From the NCBI RefSeq assembly GCF_041080865.1, contig NZ_CP160906.1, forward strand, positions 434,001-498,000: a stretch of DNA of 64,000 nucleotides. Reading direction: 5' to 3'. The position numbers were made by a program, and so were the translations under genes. The DNA comes from Psychromonas sp. MME1. GTDB taxonomy: Bacteria; Pseudomonadota; Gammaproteobacteria; Enterobacterales; Psychromonadaceae. Positions within the stretch are counted from its first letter, which is position 1. Every line of letters starts with the position of its first letter. Positions 18,476-25,803 of the stretch are shown here, one piece after another. The notes beneath the pieces are model-generated. The model was given only the letters and a program-made list of their open reading frames with translations, did no database searches and had not been told where the DNA came from.

Positions 18476-19158
18476 GCATGAAACTCGAATGGGGCGATAC
18501 GGAGCATCACATTTAGGGCTAAAGTTTGTGATTTTAGAAGTCCAAATTGAATACCAAATGTTTTTATTACGTATTGTCTTTTTTTTATTTCTCATATTAT
18601 TTCTCTTTATATTTATTGTTGAGATAAAGTAATATAGAAATGTGACATGACGATGACAGTGCAAAGCTATTTTTTATTTGAAACTATTTTGCGAAAGAAC
18701 AAAGAAAGGTCATATTTACTGTAAGATAATTGCACAAAGCTGAGTATAATTACTACAAATAATTGTATATAAGCCGTTTTTTGTTTTTATGTTAATTTTG
18801 TTTTGATCAAGTAACGACATTGAATAAAAAAAGGTAAACTATAACTAGTGCTGTATTTGAGTTGTTTTCGTTACTGTCGGCGCAGCTGAGATAATAAGTA
18901 GCATGATGCTTCTATCTTCTCGCCGGGGATTTTCAGTATCGTATATACCTGTTTTCATTTGCAATATAATAATTACTCTTGCAAACTATTAGCGTCTTGC
19001 AAGAAGCTTAACAACACATTGATGAGCGTAATTTGAGTGATTATAGGTATATGCCGTAATGGTTTTAATATTATAATGTCCAACGATTTAACCGTTCGTT
19101 TACGCGAATGGTTAAAATGTCGGTTATTGTCAATTTATGTAATTGGTAGAGGTAACAA
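18476..19158 (+). other. long gene-free leader of pfkA with two hairpins
   Basis: No convincing gene is seen in these 683 bases. Two structures stand out. At 18878-18925, CGGCG pairs with CGCCG around a nested GATA..GCA-TGA-TGC..TATC stem. At 19088-19115, an 11-bp stem (TTAACCGTTCG/CGAATGGTTAA, one G-T pair) with a 6-base loop ends about 43 bases before the pfkA start. Neither is followed by a clean T-run, so they are not plain terminators. The segment may hold the pfkA promoter and a structured 5' leader or a small RNA. Confidence 0.45.
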
Positions 19159-20121
19159 GTGATTAAAAAAATTGGTGTTTTAACAAGTGGTGGTGATGCT
19201 CCAGGAATGAATACCGCAGTTCGCGCGGTGGTACGTACCTGTTTAGCAAATGGTATTGAAGTGTTCGGGATTTATGACGGTTATGAAGGCCTTCATAAAG
19301 ATAAAATTAAGCAACTTCATCGTCATTCTGTTTCTGATATCCTCAATAAAGGGGGAACATTCTTAGGCTCTGCGCGTTTTCCCCAATTTAAAGAGGAAAG
19401 TGTTCGTAGAGAAGCTATCCAAAATTTAGAAAAACATGGTATTGAAGCACTTGTAGTTATCGGTGGTGATGGATCTTATATGGGAGCGAAAAAACTCAGT
19501 GAGATGGGATATCCATGTATTGGCGTACCCGGTACTATCGACAACGATATTGCAGGTACTGATTACACCATTGGTTTTATGACAGCGTTAAATACCGTTG
19601 TTGATGCTGTAGACCGTCTACGTGATACCTCTTCTTCACACAAACGTATCTCTATTGTAGAAATTATGGGACGTTACTGTGGCGATTTAACCTTATGGGC
19701 TGCGATAGCTGGTGGTAGTGAATTTGTCATTGTGCCTGAAGTTGAATTTGACGAAAACGCGCTAGTTTCGCAAATAAAATCGGGTGTTGAAAAAGGTAAA
19801 AAACATGCAATTGTTGCTATTACAGAGCATGTAACCGATGTGAATCAATTAGCAAAACGAATTGAAGCGAAAACGGGTCTAGAGACGCGTGCAACCGTAT
19901 TAGGCCATATTCAACGTGGTGGTTCTCCAATGGCCTTCGACCGTATTCTTGCGAGCCGTATGGGGGCTAATGCTGTTGAATTATTGATGGAAGGTAAGAG
20001 TGCTCGTTGTATCGGTATTCAAAGTGGAAAACTAGTTAACCACGATATTATTGAATGTTTAGAGAGTATGAAGCGTACATTCCGTCAAGATTTATACGAC
20101 CTATCGCAAAAGCTAGTGTAA
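19159..20121 (+). CDS. pfkA: ATP-dependent 6-phosphofructokinase
   Basis: Cytoplasmic glycolytic enzyme phosphorylating fructose 6-phosphate. The 320 residues match E. coli PfkA in length and nearly throughout in sequence: [13 protein letters not shown] at the N-terminus, [14 protein letters not shown] near 97, [17 protein letters not shown] near 123 (catalytic Asp in TIDND), MGRYCGDL near 169 and GHIQRGGSP near 248. GGDGS rather than GGENS indicates ATP rather than pyrophosphate use. The start is GTG at 19159, preceded by AGAGGT; the protein aligns with E. coli from its first residue. The leader is unusually long and structured, and a strong terminator follows. Confidence 0.97.
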   Translation: MIKKIGVLTSGGDAPGMNTAVRAVVRTCLANGIEVFGIYDGYEGLHKDKIKQLHRHSVSDILNKGGTFLGSARFPQFKEESVRREAIQNLEKHGIEALVVIGGDGSYMGAKKLSEMGYPCIGVPGTIDNDIAGTDYTIGFMTALNTVVDAVDRLRDTSSSHKRISIVEIMGRYCGDLTLWAAIAGGSEFVIVPEVEFDENALVSQIKSGVEKGKKHAIVAITEHVTDVNQLAKRIEAKTGLETRATVLGHIQRGGSPMAFDRILASRMGANAVELLMEGKSARCIGIQSGKLVNHDIIECLESMKRTFRQDLYDLSQKLV

Positions 20122-20148
20122 ATTAAACCGCTCTCATTGCAAAATTTA

Positions 20149-20174
20149 AAAACCTACCCTTGGTAGGTTTTTTA
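20149..20174 (+). terminator. intrinsic terminator of pfkA
   Basis: AAACCTACC, loop CTT, GGTAGGTTT followed by more T. A perfect 9-bp stem with a T-run, 27 bases after the pfkA stop. Confidence 0.9.
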
Positions 20175-20207
20175 TTATCTACGATAGCCAAAAATTGAGG
20201 TTGAATT

Positions 20208-20807
20208 ATGAATTCGCATCAACAACTCTACCCGCTATTAACGGCTTTATTTGAGCATCAAGAAATACAAGAGAATGGCCGTGACCTTCATGAGGTAATT
20301 GGATTTTTATACGCAATTACGGCGCTACCTGAAGAAGTCGAATTACAACTTTGGTTACCCATGCTGTGGCAGCAAGATAAAGCGTTTAATTTTACCAGTG
20401 AAGCCTTAGCCAATGAATTTGCCACGACAATATTAACCGCTTATCAAGCTTGCTTAGAGCAGTATCAAAGCCAGCAACCTCTTGCATTAATGATGCGTGA
20501 TACATGGTTAGATGAAAATAAGCAAATCACAGCAGCGGGCATGGCATTTGCTACGGGCTACTTACGTGCATTTCAGTATGCAGAAGAGGTATGGGGGCAA
20601 TTGAGTGAAGAATCGGGGGCAGAATTTGCGCAAATTGTGCAAACAACGATGCTATTATTGAGCAAAATGGCACATGTGAAGACGGAAGATGTCGCAATGA
20701 GAGAGTTATTCATGCAGCTCCCTAGCATGCACGAAATTGTCGACTCATTGCCTATGTTATTGACTGCAATGGGTCGATTTTCTGGGCAGGGTGATTGTCA
20801 GCAGTAA
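20208..20807 (+). CDS. UPF0149 (YecA/YgfB-like) family protein
   Basis: A 199-residue, strongly acidic soluble protein. LHEVIGFLYAITALPEEVEL near 27-46 and AGMAFATGYLRAFQYAEEVW near 112-131 are the two conserved helices of the UPF0149 family. Some family members end in a zinc-binding SEC-C tail; this one does not. The biochemical function is not established. It has its own ribosome site (TTGAGGTTGAATT) 30 bases after the pfkA terminator and converges on xthA with 28 bases between their stops. Confidence 0.85.
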   Translation: MNSHQQLYPLLTALFEHQEIQENGRDLHEVIGFLYAITALPEEVELQLWLPMLWQQDKAFNFTSEALANEFATTILTAYQACLEQYQSQQPLALMMRDTWLDENKQITAAGMAFATGYLRAFQYAEEVWGQLSEESGAEFAQIVQTTMLLLSKMAHVKTEDVAMRELFMQLPSMHEIVDSLPMLLTAMGRFSGQGDCQQ

Positions 20808-20835
20808 ATCGGCTAAATGTTACTGAGCGGATAGA

Positions 20836-21642
20836 TTATGCAAATTCAGTCCAGATAGGGGCGTGATCAGAAGGTTTTTCGATGCCCCTTAACTCATAAT
20901 CAATCCCTGCCTCAATACTTTTTTCTGCTAGTTTTTCCGTGGCTAAAATGACATCAATACGTAGTCCGCGATTATCATCAAAACCACGAGAACGATAGTC
21001 AAACCAACTGTATTGATCAGTTACTTCTGGGTGTAATAAACGGAAGGTATCGACAAAACCAAAATCCATTAATTTAGCAAGCCACTCTCTCTCTTCAGGT
21101 AAAAAGCTACATTTTTTTGTTTTTAACCAACGTTTAGCATTCACCTCACCAATACCAATATCGAGGTCGAGTGGGGATATATTGATATCACCCATAATAA
21201 TAATATTATCATCAGCACTGTGATGTTCTTGTAGGTATTGATTAAGATCTTGATAAAATTGACGCTTATAAGGGTATTTAATAGGGTGGTCTTGACTTTC
21301 ACCCTGTGGAAAATAGCCATTTAAAACTTGTGTTTTTTCACCATGTTCATTATCAAGGGTCACCATGATCATCCGTTTTTGATGATCATCATTATCAGTA
21401 GGAAAGCCATATTGCACTGCTGTTGGCTGCTTTTTACAGAGCATCGCCACGCCATAATGCCCTTTTTGGCCGTGAAAATAAACGTGGTATCCCATTGCCT
21501 CAACCGCTTCACGCGGGAAAGCGTCATTATCAACTTTTATCTCTTGCAGACCAATTACATCAGGTTGATGTTTATCGATAATAGCCTGAAGCTGGTGAAG
21601 TCGAGCGCGTAGCCCATTGATATTAAATGAAATAACTTTCAT
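20836..21642 (-). CDS. xthA: exodeoxyribonuclease III
   Basis: Base-excision repair nuclease with AP endonuclease and 3'-5' exonuclease activity. The 268 residues equal the E. coli enzyme in length, and the catalytic set is visible: SFNINGLRA with Asn7, GLQEIKV with Glu34, [13 protein letters not shown] near 151-163 (Asp151, Asn153) and KPSDHAPIW with the catalytic His near 259. The C-terminal end agrees with the family. It is divergent from the following small gene, with about 80 bases from its start to that gene's stop, so it probably has its own promoter. Confidence 0.97.
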   Translation of the reverse strand: MKVISFNINGLRARLHQLQAIIDKHQPDVIGLQEIKVDNDAFPREAVEAMGYHVYFHGQKGHYGVAMLCKKQPTAVQYGFPTDNDDHQKRMIMVTLDNEHGEKTQVLNGYFPQGESQDHPIKYPYKRQFYQDLNQYLQEHHSADDNIIIMGDINISPLDLDIGIGEVNAKRWLKTKKCSFLPEEREWLAKLMDFGFVDTFRLLHPEVTDQYSWFDYRSRGFDDNRGLRIDVILATEKLAEKSIEAGIDYELRGIEKPSDHAPIWTEFA

Positions 21643-21720
21643 AGAAAAAGCCTTAATTGGGAAATATTAAGGCTGAATGTACCTTGCTTAGGGATAGAAC
21701 TCAATAGGCAATTGTAGCGA

Positions 21721-21957
21721 TTAGCTTAGTGTGACAAGTACGTGGTGAAGATGATCCGCGGTTTCTAAACCACTATCGGTTAAATATCCACCATCGGGTT
21801 GTGATATCAGCCCTTTATCATATAAAGATTGTGCAGCGGAGATCATTGCAGGGTTCGCATCGTGATGAATTTTAATACCTTCTAATTGAGATTTTTCAGG
21901 GAATTTAGCGAGCAGTTTCATTTCTTCAAATAGGCTATCAGAGTAGTTTTTAATCAT
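21721..21957 (-). CDS. TIGR02647-type small conserved protein
   Basis: A 78-residue soluble protein beginning MIKNYSDSLFEEMKLLAKFP and ending in a helical segment. It resembles the TIGR02647 family of short gammaproteobacterial proteins, predicted to be DNA-binding, with no proven function. The pattern SLYDKGLISQPDGGYLTDSG looks like the wing of a winged-helix domain (helix, then a glycine-rich turn). The start at 21957 has GTGAGAA upstream; a longer in-frame version from 21999 lacks family similarity. It marks the left edge of the accessory region. Confidence 0.72.
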   Translation of the reverse strand: MIKNYSDSLFEEMKLLAKFPEKSQLEGIKIHHDANPAMISAAQSLYDKGLISQPDGGYLTDSGLETADHLHHVLVTLS

Positions 21958-22221
21958 TATAATTCTCACTTTTCTATTACATTCGGATACCTCCATCATA
22001 ATTGCATGTCATTAAATTGCAAATGTTAGCGGTAGTGAAATTGGGCTAGATTTAGCAAAATGACAAACTATTTATAATATATTTGATCGCTTTGCTAGAC
22101 GCATCAATAAGAGGGGCGATTTGTTCATTTTCGCGGCGCGCATGAATTATACCAAAGAGAAGCCAGCAGAGTGAGACTGGTTTTTGTTTTTATTAAAAAA
22201 AGTGGATACTCTTAATTTCGC
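21958..22221. other. intergenic region before the repeats; weak terminator
   Basis: No gene is seen. A small hairpin near 22155-22180 (AGCCAG...CTGGTT followed by TTT) could be a terminator on the plus strand. The rest is AT-rich. Confidence 0.4.
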
Positions 22222-22366
22222 ATTGTTTAACCAAATGAGATAAGTGGCACTGAGTTTTACGTCACCGTGCAGGTTATATTTGTTAACATTCTAATTTGCT
22301 TTATAAATTAGTGGGTTAGGGCATGATTTCAAAAAGGTGATAGGTGGCAGTGTCATACCTATCTCA
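22222..22366. repeat. 145-bp direct repeat, copy 1
   Basis: This segment recurs at 22430-22574 with few differences. Inside, 22237-22365 is bounded by near-inverted ends (GAGATAAGT and ACCTATCTC). It contains the motif GATARGTGGC at 22239 and 22339. No coding potential is seen. Confidence 0.85.
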
Positions 22367-22429
22367 GAAGGCGTTATGTTACAAATCAGGCTTAACCAAT
22401 TGAATTTAATCGTTATTTTTCTATTTTTT

Positions 22430-22574
22430 ATTGTTTAAAAAAATGAGATAGGTGGCGCTGAGTTTTACGTCACCGTGCAGGTTATATTTGTTAACATTCT
22501 GATTTTCTATATAAATTAGTGGGTTAGGGCATGATTTCAAAAAGGTGATAGGTGGCAGTGTCATACCTATCTCA
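22430..22574. repeat. 145-bp direct repeat, copy 2
   Basis: Second copy, offset by exactly 208 bases from copy 1. Here the inner inverted ends are perfect (GAGATAGGT at 22445, ACCTATCTC ending 22573). The motif GATAGGTGGC occurs at 22447 and 22547. The sequence between copies is unrelated to that after copy 2. Confidence 0.85.
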
Positions 22575-22654
22575 AATCAAAGTTTATGCAAATAGTTAGC
22601 GAACTGATTGATTAAATGATGATTAATAGATATTGTGATGATCATTTTAAATAA

Positions 22655-22697
22655 GATAAGTGGCGCGGTGCATTACATCATGCCATTTATAAAGCTG
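22655..22697. repeat. partial third repeat unit next to the cassette boundary
   Basis: GATAAGTGGCGCGGTG begins at 22655, again 208 bases from the preceding unit start, but similarity fades within about 35 bases. CATCATGCC and ATTTATAAAGC here match, in inverted order, parts of the full units. It ends at the recombination point before cassette 1. Confidence 0.55.
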
Positions 22698-22704
22698 TTA
22701 GATG
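22697..22704 (+). other. left boundary (core site) of integron cassette 1
   Basis: GTTAGATG fits the attC core consensus GTTRRRY and is the exact reverse complement of CATCTAAC at 23742-23749, the inverse core of the attC that follows this cassette. In circular cassettes these two ends are joined, so the match marks the cassette start at about 22698. The upstream partner site is not clearly recognisable. Confidence 0.75.
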
Positions 22705-22714
22705 AAAACCAAAA

Positions 22715-23740
22715 ATGGAGAGGAATAACCAATCAATGAAATTTGAGACGAAAGAAGCCGCTGTATTTTTCATTGATATACTTGGCATGAGCGCGCTTAC
22801 TGAGGGCGAGATAAATTTAAATGGAATTAATGAAAAAATAGATACTTCTATCTATGAAGTAGAAATAAATGGAAGCAAAGGGCTTTCAAGCCCTAATCAA
22901 ATTATTGCAGCATGGACTCTTAAACGATTTAGAGAGGTGCTCCGTAATGTTCACTACAAATATGATGTGAAAATATCGCAGCTCTCAGATTGTGCTTTTG
23001 TTTGGTCGGAGAGTAGCCGCGAGCTCCTATTGGCTTCGTCAGAACTGATGTGGGAGTTAACGCTTTCTGGTGTGTTATGCCGAGGCGGCTTAAGTTACGG
23101 CGAGGTCATAATACCAACAAATGACAAGGAATCTTTTGGTTCATTTATTCTTGGCGATGCCGTAACTCGCGCAGCAAAGCATGAAGCTCGAGGTAAAGGT
23201 TGTAGAGTGTTTAGCGATGCAGATGCTATTCATCATTTCCACAAAGATTTTCCGGGTAAAGTTGATTCTCCTGTAGTTTCAACTCTAATATACAATGATA
23301 TTTTTTCGCCAATAACAAACCCTCTCGATTTCAGCATAGTAGATGAATTTAAATGGTATCTTTTTCATGACCTTCAAAGCATAACCACAGATAAAACTGA
23401 AATTGATCATAATAAGTTGGCGATGTACATGGCTGCGCTTGTGTCTACGATCAGGCACTCTCCTTATTACGCATGGAATTCATTAAATAAACATGGTCTC
23501 GTCCAGCTTGCCGGCAGCATAGAGGCAATCTCAACAAGCATTGCGATTCACACTAATCATGACGAAGCAAAGCTTTCTGCAGAATATTCAATGGTTGGGC
23601 TAGAAAAGGTGAATAGAAGCCATGAAATAGTGAAAAGGCACTTTTATCAATACAATGTAAATGCTCTAACAAAAGGCACCCTTGAAACTCTTAGGGAGCG
23701 ATTAGAAAGCGAAGTTGTAAAAGTGCTTGAGTGTAACTAA
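22715..23740 (+). CDS. cassette 1: class III nucleotidyl cyclase-like protein
   Basis: A 341-residue soluble protein alone in its cassette. Residues 14-30 (AAVFFIDILGMSALTEG) resemble the first metal-binding motif of class III cyclases; KISQLSDCAFVWSE near 88-101 resembles the second metal aspartate region; and RGGLSYGEV near 126 with LGDAVTRAAKHEARGKG near 148 resembles the late motif GDxVNxAARxE. Thr and Lys replace the Asn-Arg pair there, so activity or base specificity may differ. The C-terminal 150 residues have no domain I recognise. Class III-like cyclases act in Pycsar phage defence; whether this is one is inference. ATG 22715 or ATG 22736 may be used; the latter has GGAGAGG 12 bases upstream. 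Confidence 0.6.
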   Translation: MERNNQSMKFETKEAAVFFIDILGMSALTEGEINLNGINEKIDTSIYEVEINGSKGLSSPNQIIAAWTLKRFREVLRNVHYKYDVKISQLSDCAFVWSESSRELLLASSELMWELTLSGVLCRGGLSYGEVIIPTNDKESFGSFILGDAVTRAAKHEARGKGCRVFSDADAIHHFHKDFPGKVDSPVVSTLIYNDIFSPITNPLDFSIVDEFKWYLFHDLQSITTDKTEIDHNKLAMYMAALVSTIRHSPYYAWNSLNKHGLVQLAGSIEAISTSIAIHTNHDEAKLSAEYSMVGLEKVNRSHEIVKRHFYQYNVNALTKGTLETLRERLESEVVKVLECN

Positions 23741-23742
23741 TC

Positions 23743-23814
23743 ATCTAACAAGGCGCTGCTACGGAAAATTTACTCGCTGGCGCTCCTAAATTTCCGCAGA
23801 GCGCGGCGTTAGTT
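23743..23814 (+). other. attC recombination site of cassette 1
   Basis: The inverse core ATCTAAC (23743-23749) and core GTTAGTT (23808-23814) enclose a 72-base imperfect palindrome. Visible pairings include GCGCT with AGCGC and CGGAAAATTTA with TAAATTTCCG, as expected for an attC hairpin folded from one strand. The cassette junction lies after the G at 23808. Confidence 0.88.
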
Positions 23815-23854
23815 TGCCATAGAAATTGGCATCTATTTTCAAATTGGAATTTAT

Positions 23855-24400
23855 ATGGACGCAAAAAGCTGGACTGTATTAATATCAATATCGGCAGTTT
23901 TTTTGTCACTATTCAGCATATTTAAAACTCATATTTGGAATTCGCTAGAGTTTAATTGTCGATTAATTTCGTTCCGTTGGAAGATTGAAAATGATAATAA
24001 ATTTTACGAAAGTAAGTTTTTTATTTCATGCTCAGGAAATAAAAACCTATATATTGATAGGCTATATATAAATAAAGGAGATGACACTTCTATTAATGCT
24101 ACAAGTAAAAGTTTTGATATACAAAAACTTCTAAAACCTGGAGAAATCGAAGAGTTTATTTGTAAAATGGATGCTTCAATATTTTCTCATAATGAAACCT
24201 ACTCATTTATTTTTATATTAATTTCTGCGGATACAGAAAAGTTTCATTGCGGTTTAAAAATGATCACAAATGAACAAGAAGATAATAAATTAATGGTGTG
24301 TCCTAAAAGTCTAGGAAGTGGACACTTTAATATTAATTCCTTTAGCTTTTTAAAAAAGAATAAAGTCTATAAAAGTAGATCAACGCGCAGACAAAACTAA
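23855..24400 (+). CDS. cassette 2: one-helix membrane protein, function unknown
   Basis: A 181-residue protein alone in its cassette. Residues 7-25 (TVLISISAVFLSLFSIF) form one membrane helix with the short N-terminus probably outside, followed by a beta-rich, cysteine-containing domain (SKFFISCSGNKNLYIDRLYI, LLKPGEIEEFIC) and a basic tail (SRSTRRQN). I recognise no family. Very AT-rich codon use (many AAA, ATA, TTT) differs from neighbouring core genes and suits a foreign origin. GGAATT precedes the ATG by five bases. Its TAA stop lies inside the inverse core of its attC. Confidence 0.72.
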   Translation: MDAKSWTVLISISAVFLSLFSIFKTHIWNSLEFNCRLISFRWKIENDNKFYESKFFISCSGNKNLYIDRLYINKGDDTSINATSKSFDIQKLLKPGEIEEFICKMDASIFSHNETYSFIFILISADTEKFHCGLKMITNEQEDNKLMVCPKSLGSGHFNINSFSFLKKNKVYKSRSTRRQN

Positions 24401-24504
24401 CAAAGCAAAGCACTGGACGCATAACGGGTGTCACTGTTTTTGCTAAAACAAAAAGCCAGCAAAAACACTGCCAACCTACGCGCCAGTGTTTAGCGGCGTT
24501 ATAG
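24395..24504 (+). other. attC recombination site of cassette 2
   Basis: Inverse core AACTAAC (24395-24401) and core GTTATAG (24498-24504). The 110-base interior folds: GCACTGG with CCAGTGT near the ends, and CACTGTTTTTGCT with AGCAAAAACACTG in the middle (one mismatch). Confidence 0.88.
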
Positions 24505-24545
24505 CTCACTCATATTTTTAAGTTTGTAACTCATAAGGAGTAATA

Positions 24546-24791
24546 ATGAATATTTTAAAATTTGAAATCCTAGACATCAAAAATGGTGATCGGGTGGTAA
24601 AAGTAGAAGGACAAGATATTCACGTAAGTAAAGATACTGGCGAGTATGTTATATACAAGATGAAGATGGACAAGGACAAGGAAAATCAGGTAATTGGATT
24701 CGATGTCCTTGCTATTACAAAAGGGGATGGTGATTTTGAGTTAATTGCTGACGCAGATTTGAATGATCTTGCAGAGCTATGGGAGGAGTAA
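24546..24791 (+). CDS. cassette 3 gene 1: small acidic protein, unknown
   Basis: An 81-residue acidic protein (many Asp/Glu, ending DLNDLAELWEE), probably beta-rich: alternating segments FEILDIKNGDRVVKVEG and IGFDVLAITKGDGDFELIA. No signal peptide or membrane helix. AAGGAG lies five bases before the ATG, the best ribosome site in this cassette. It is the first of four tightly packed genes; the next begins one base after its stop. I recognise no family. Its acidity and first position would fit a partner or inhibitor of a nuclease, but that is conjecture. Confidence 0.78.
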   Translation: MNILKFEILDIKNGDRVVKVEGQDIHVSKDTGEYVIYKMKMDKDKENQVIGFDVLAITKGDGDFELIADADLNDLAELWEE

Positions 24792-24792
24792 A

Positions 24793-24969
24793 GTGGCTAA
24801 ACCTCCTAAGAAAATTAATACAGGTACTGAGATTACGGATGGCGATCAAGTAACTGGTTCATTAATTTATCGACGTGTACCTCCTGAAAAGAAAAAGGAG
24901 CTTAAAAAGCTCATAAAAGAGGTGGCTAAAAAGCATGGGCTAGTATCTCATATCATTGAAAGGAAGTAG
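24793..24969 (+). CDS. cassette 3 gene 2: small basic protein, unknown
   Basis: A 58-residue, strongly basic protein. The GTG start at 24793 is preceded by GGGAGGAG, inside the end of gene 1. Residues 1-30 read VAKPPKKINTGTEITDGDQV and on, then a lysine-rich amphipathic helix from about 33 (PPEKKKELKKLIKEVAKKHG) and ILERK-like end. It could be a nucleic-acid-binding or partner protein. One base separates it from gene 1 and two from gene 3. An in-frame ATG at 24763 would overlap gene 1 and lacks a ribosome site. Confidence 0.72.
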   Translation: MAKPPKKINTGTEITDGDQVTGSLIYRRVPPEKKKELKKLIKEVAKKHGLVSHIIERK

Positions 24970-24971
24970 GT

Positions 24972-25295
24972 GTGGAAAAGAAAAGTATCATTGCAAGATT
25001 CTCTGGCGAGAATGCTAAAGTTGAAGAAGCATTCAATGAAATTATTCAACAGGCAGAAGAGTTAGGCTTAATAGGTGAAGACCTAGTAATCAATAAAGTT
25101 CCAAATAAAGTAGAGAAGAGTAAGCTACAAAACAAATCCGCTTCGGATATTATGGCCAAGGCATCTGGTGATGAAGAAAAAATTGAAGATTTTATGGAAG
25201 AAGTTATCGCCCTTGCTTCTGAAAGGCTAGGTCTTGAATCACCTTCTACTGGGATTAAGCTAATAGAGGGTAATAACGATGACAACGATGAGTAG
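24972..25295 (+). CDS. cassette 3 gene 3: acidic helical protein with internal repeat
   Basis: A 107-residue acidic protein starting with GTG at 24972. It contains two related helical units: ARFSGENAKVEEAFNEII (about 8-25, ending AEELGL) and AKASGDEEKIEDFMEEVI (about 58-75, ending ASERLGL). The shared plan is A-x-SG-(E/D)-x3-(V/I)E-x2-x-(N/E)E-(I/V)I, pointing to duplication of a 50-residue unit. It ends DDNDE. Its last 17 bases overlap the HNH gene, so the two are translationally coupled. No family is recognised. Confidence 0.72.
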   Translation: MEKKSIIARFSGENAKVEEAFNEIIQQAEELGLIGEDLVINKVPNKVEKSKLQNKSASDIMAKASGDEEKIEDFMEEVIALASERLGLESPSTGIKLIEGNNDDNDE

Positions 25296-25539
25296 TACCC
25301 GAAATCACGCCCATGCTCGTGCTATTGCATTAGCTAAAATTCGAGAAGGATATAGGTGTGAATTACGGTGTGAATCGGATATAGATATACATGGGCATCA
25401 TATTTTAGATTATAGTTTGGGCGGTGAGGCTACACCTGAGAATATTCTAGTTGTATGTAAAACTTGCCATGATTTGGTTCATGCAGGAGAGATAATTGTT
25501 CATTCATTTGATTACCGTCCCGCAAAGCTAGAGCTATAA
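25279..25539 (+). CDS. cassette 3 gene 4: small HNH endonuclease
   Basis: An 86-residue protein that is almost only an HNH domain: YRCELRCES near 26-34 (first Cys pair), DIHGHHILDYSLGG near 37-50 (the HH of the beta-beta-alpha-metal motif), TPENILVVCKTCHDLVH near 52-68 (Asn, second Cys pair, final His). All metal and catalytic positions seem present. Such tiny HNH proteins act as DNA nicking or cutting enzymes, often as effectors. It overlaps gene 3 by 17 bases, and its TAA stop lies inside the attC. The three genes before it are presumably functional partners. Confidence 0.82.
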   Translation: MTTMSSTRNHAHARAIALAKIREGYRCELRCESDIDIHGHHILDYSLGGEATPENILVVCKTCHDLVHAGEIIVHSFDYRPAKLEL

Positions 25540-25588
25540 CAAACAAGAATAGGTGTTGCGCAGCCGACACCTTATTCGGGTGTTGAAC
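25534..25588 (+). other. attC recombination site of cassette 3
   Basis: Inverse core CTATAAC (25534-25540) and core GTTGAAC (25582-25588). The 55-base interior folds through GAATAGGTGT and ACACCTTATTC. This is close to the shortest known attC sites. The inverse core extended (GAGCTATAAC) matches the cassette's left boundary over 10 bases. Confidence 0.8.
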
Positions 25589-25803
25589 AAGCCCGATCGG
25601 GAATTGCTTCTCTTTATAGTAAATAGTGGATTTTGCTGAAGGCTAAATTTAATTTGTCACTTTTCTTTAGGCGAGTTTCGCTAATATACAATTGATAGTT
25701 CAATTATATCAATCTGTTATCTTTTTTGGTTGAATGCCAATACACCTCTTTTTATTCGCTTTCTGTTATGAATTCTTCGTAGAAGATCACGCGTGATAAC
25801 ACG

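Larger units (their letters stand above)
22698..25582 (+). mobile_element. array of three integron gene cassettes without integrase (CALIN-like)
   Basis: Three consecutive cassettes are defined by attC sites at 23743-23814, 24395-24504 and 25534-25588. For each cassette the 5' boundary is the reverse complement of the inverse core in its own attC: GTTAGATG with CATCTAAC, GTTAGTTT with AAACTAAC, GTTATAGCTC with GAGCTATAAC. All genes point the same way. No intI gene is present in the window, so this is either a detached cluster or the far end of a longer integron. Transposon debris begins about 220 bases downstream. Confidence 0.85.

Noticed and set aside
22698..24504. Complete Pycsar operon (cyclase plus membrane effector)
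   Set aside because: The two genes are in separate cassettes, the membrane protein lacks a recognisable cyclic-nucleotide-binding domain, and the cyclase motif is altered.
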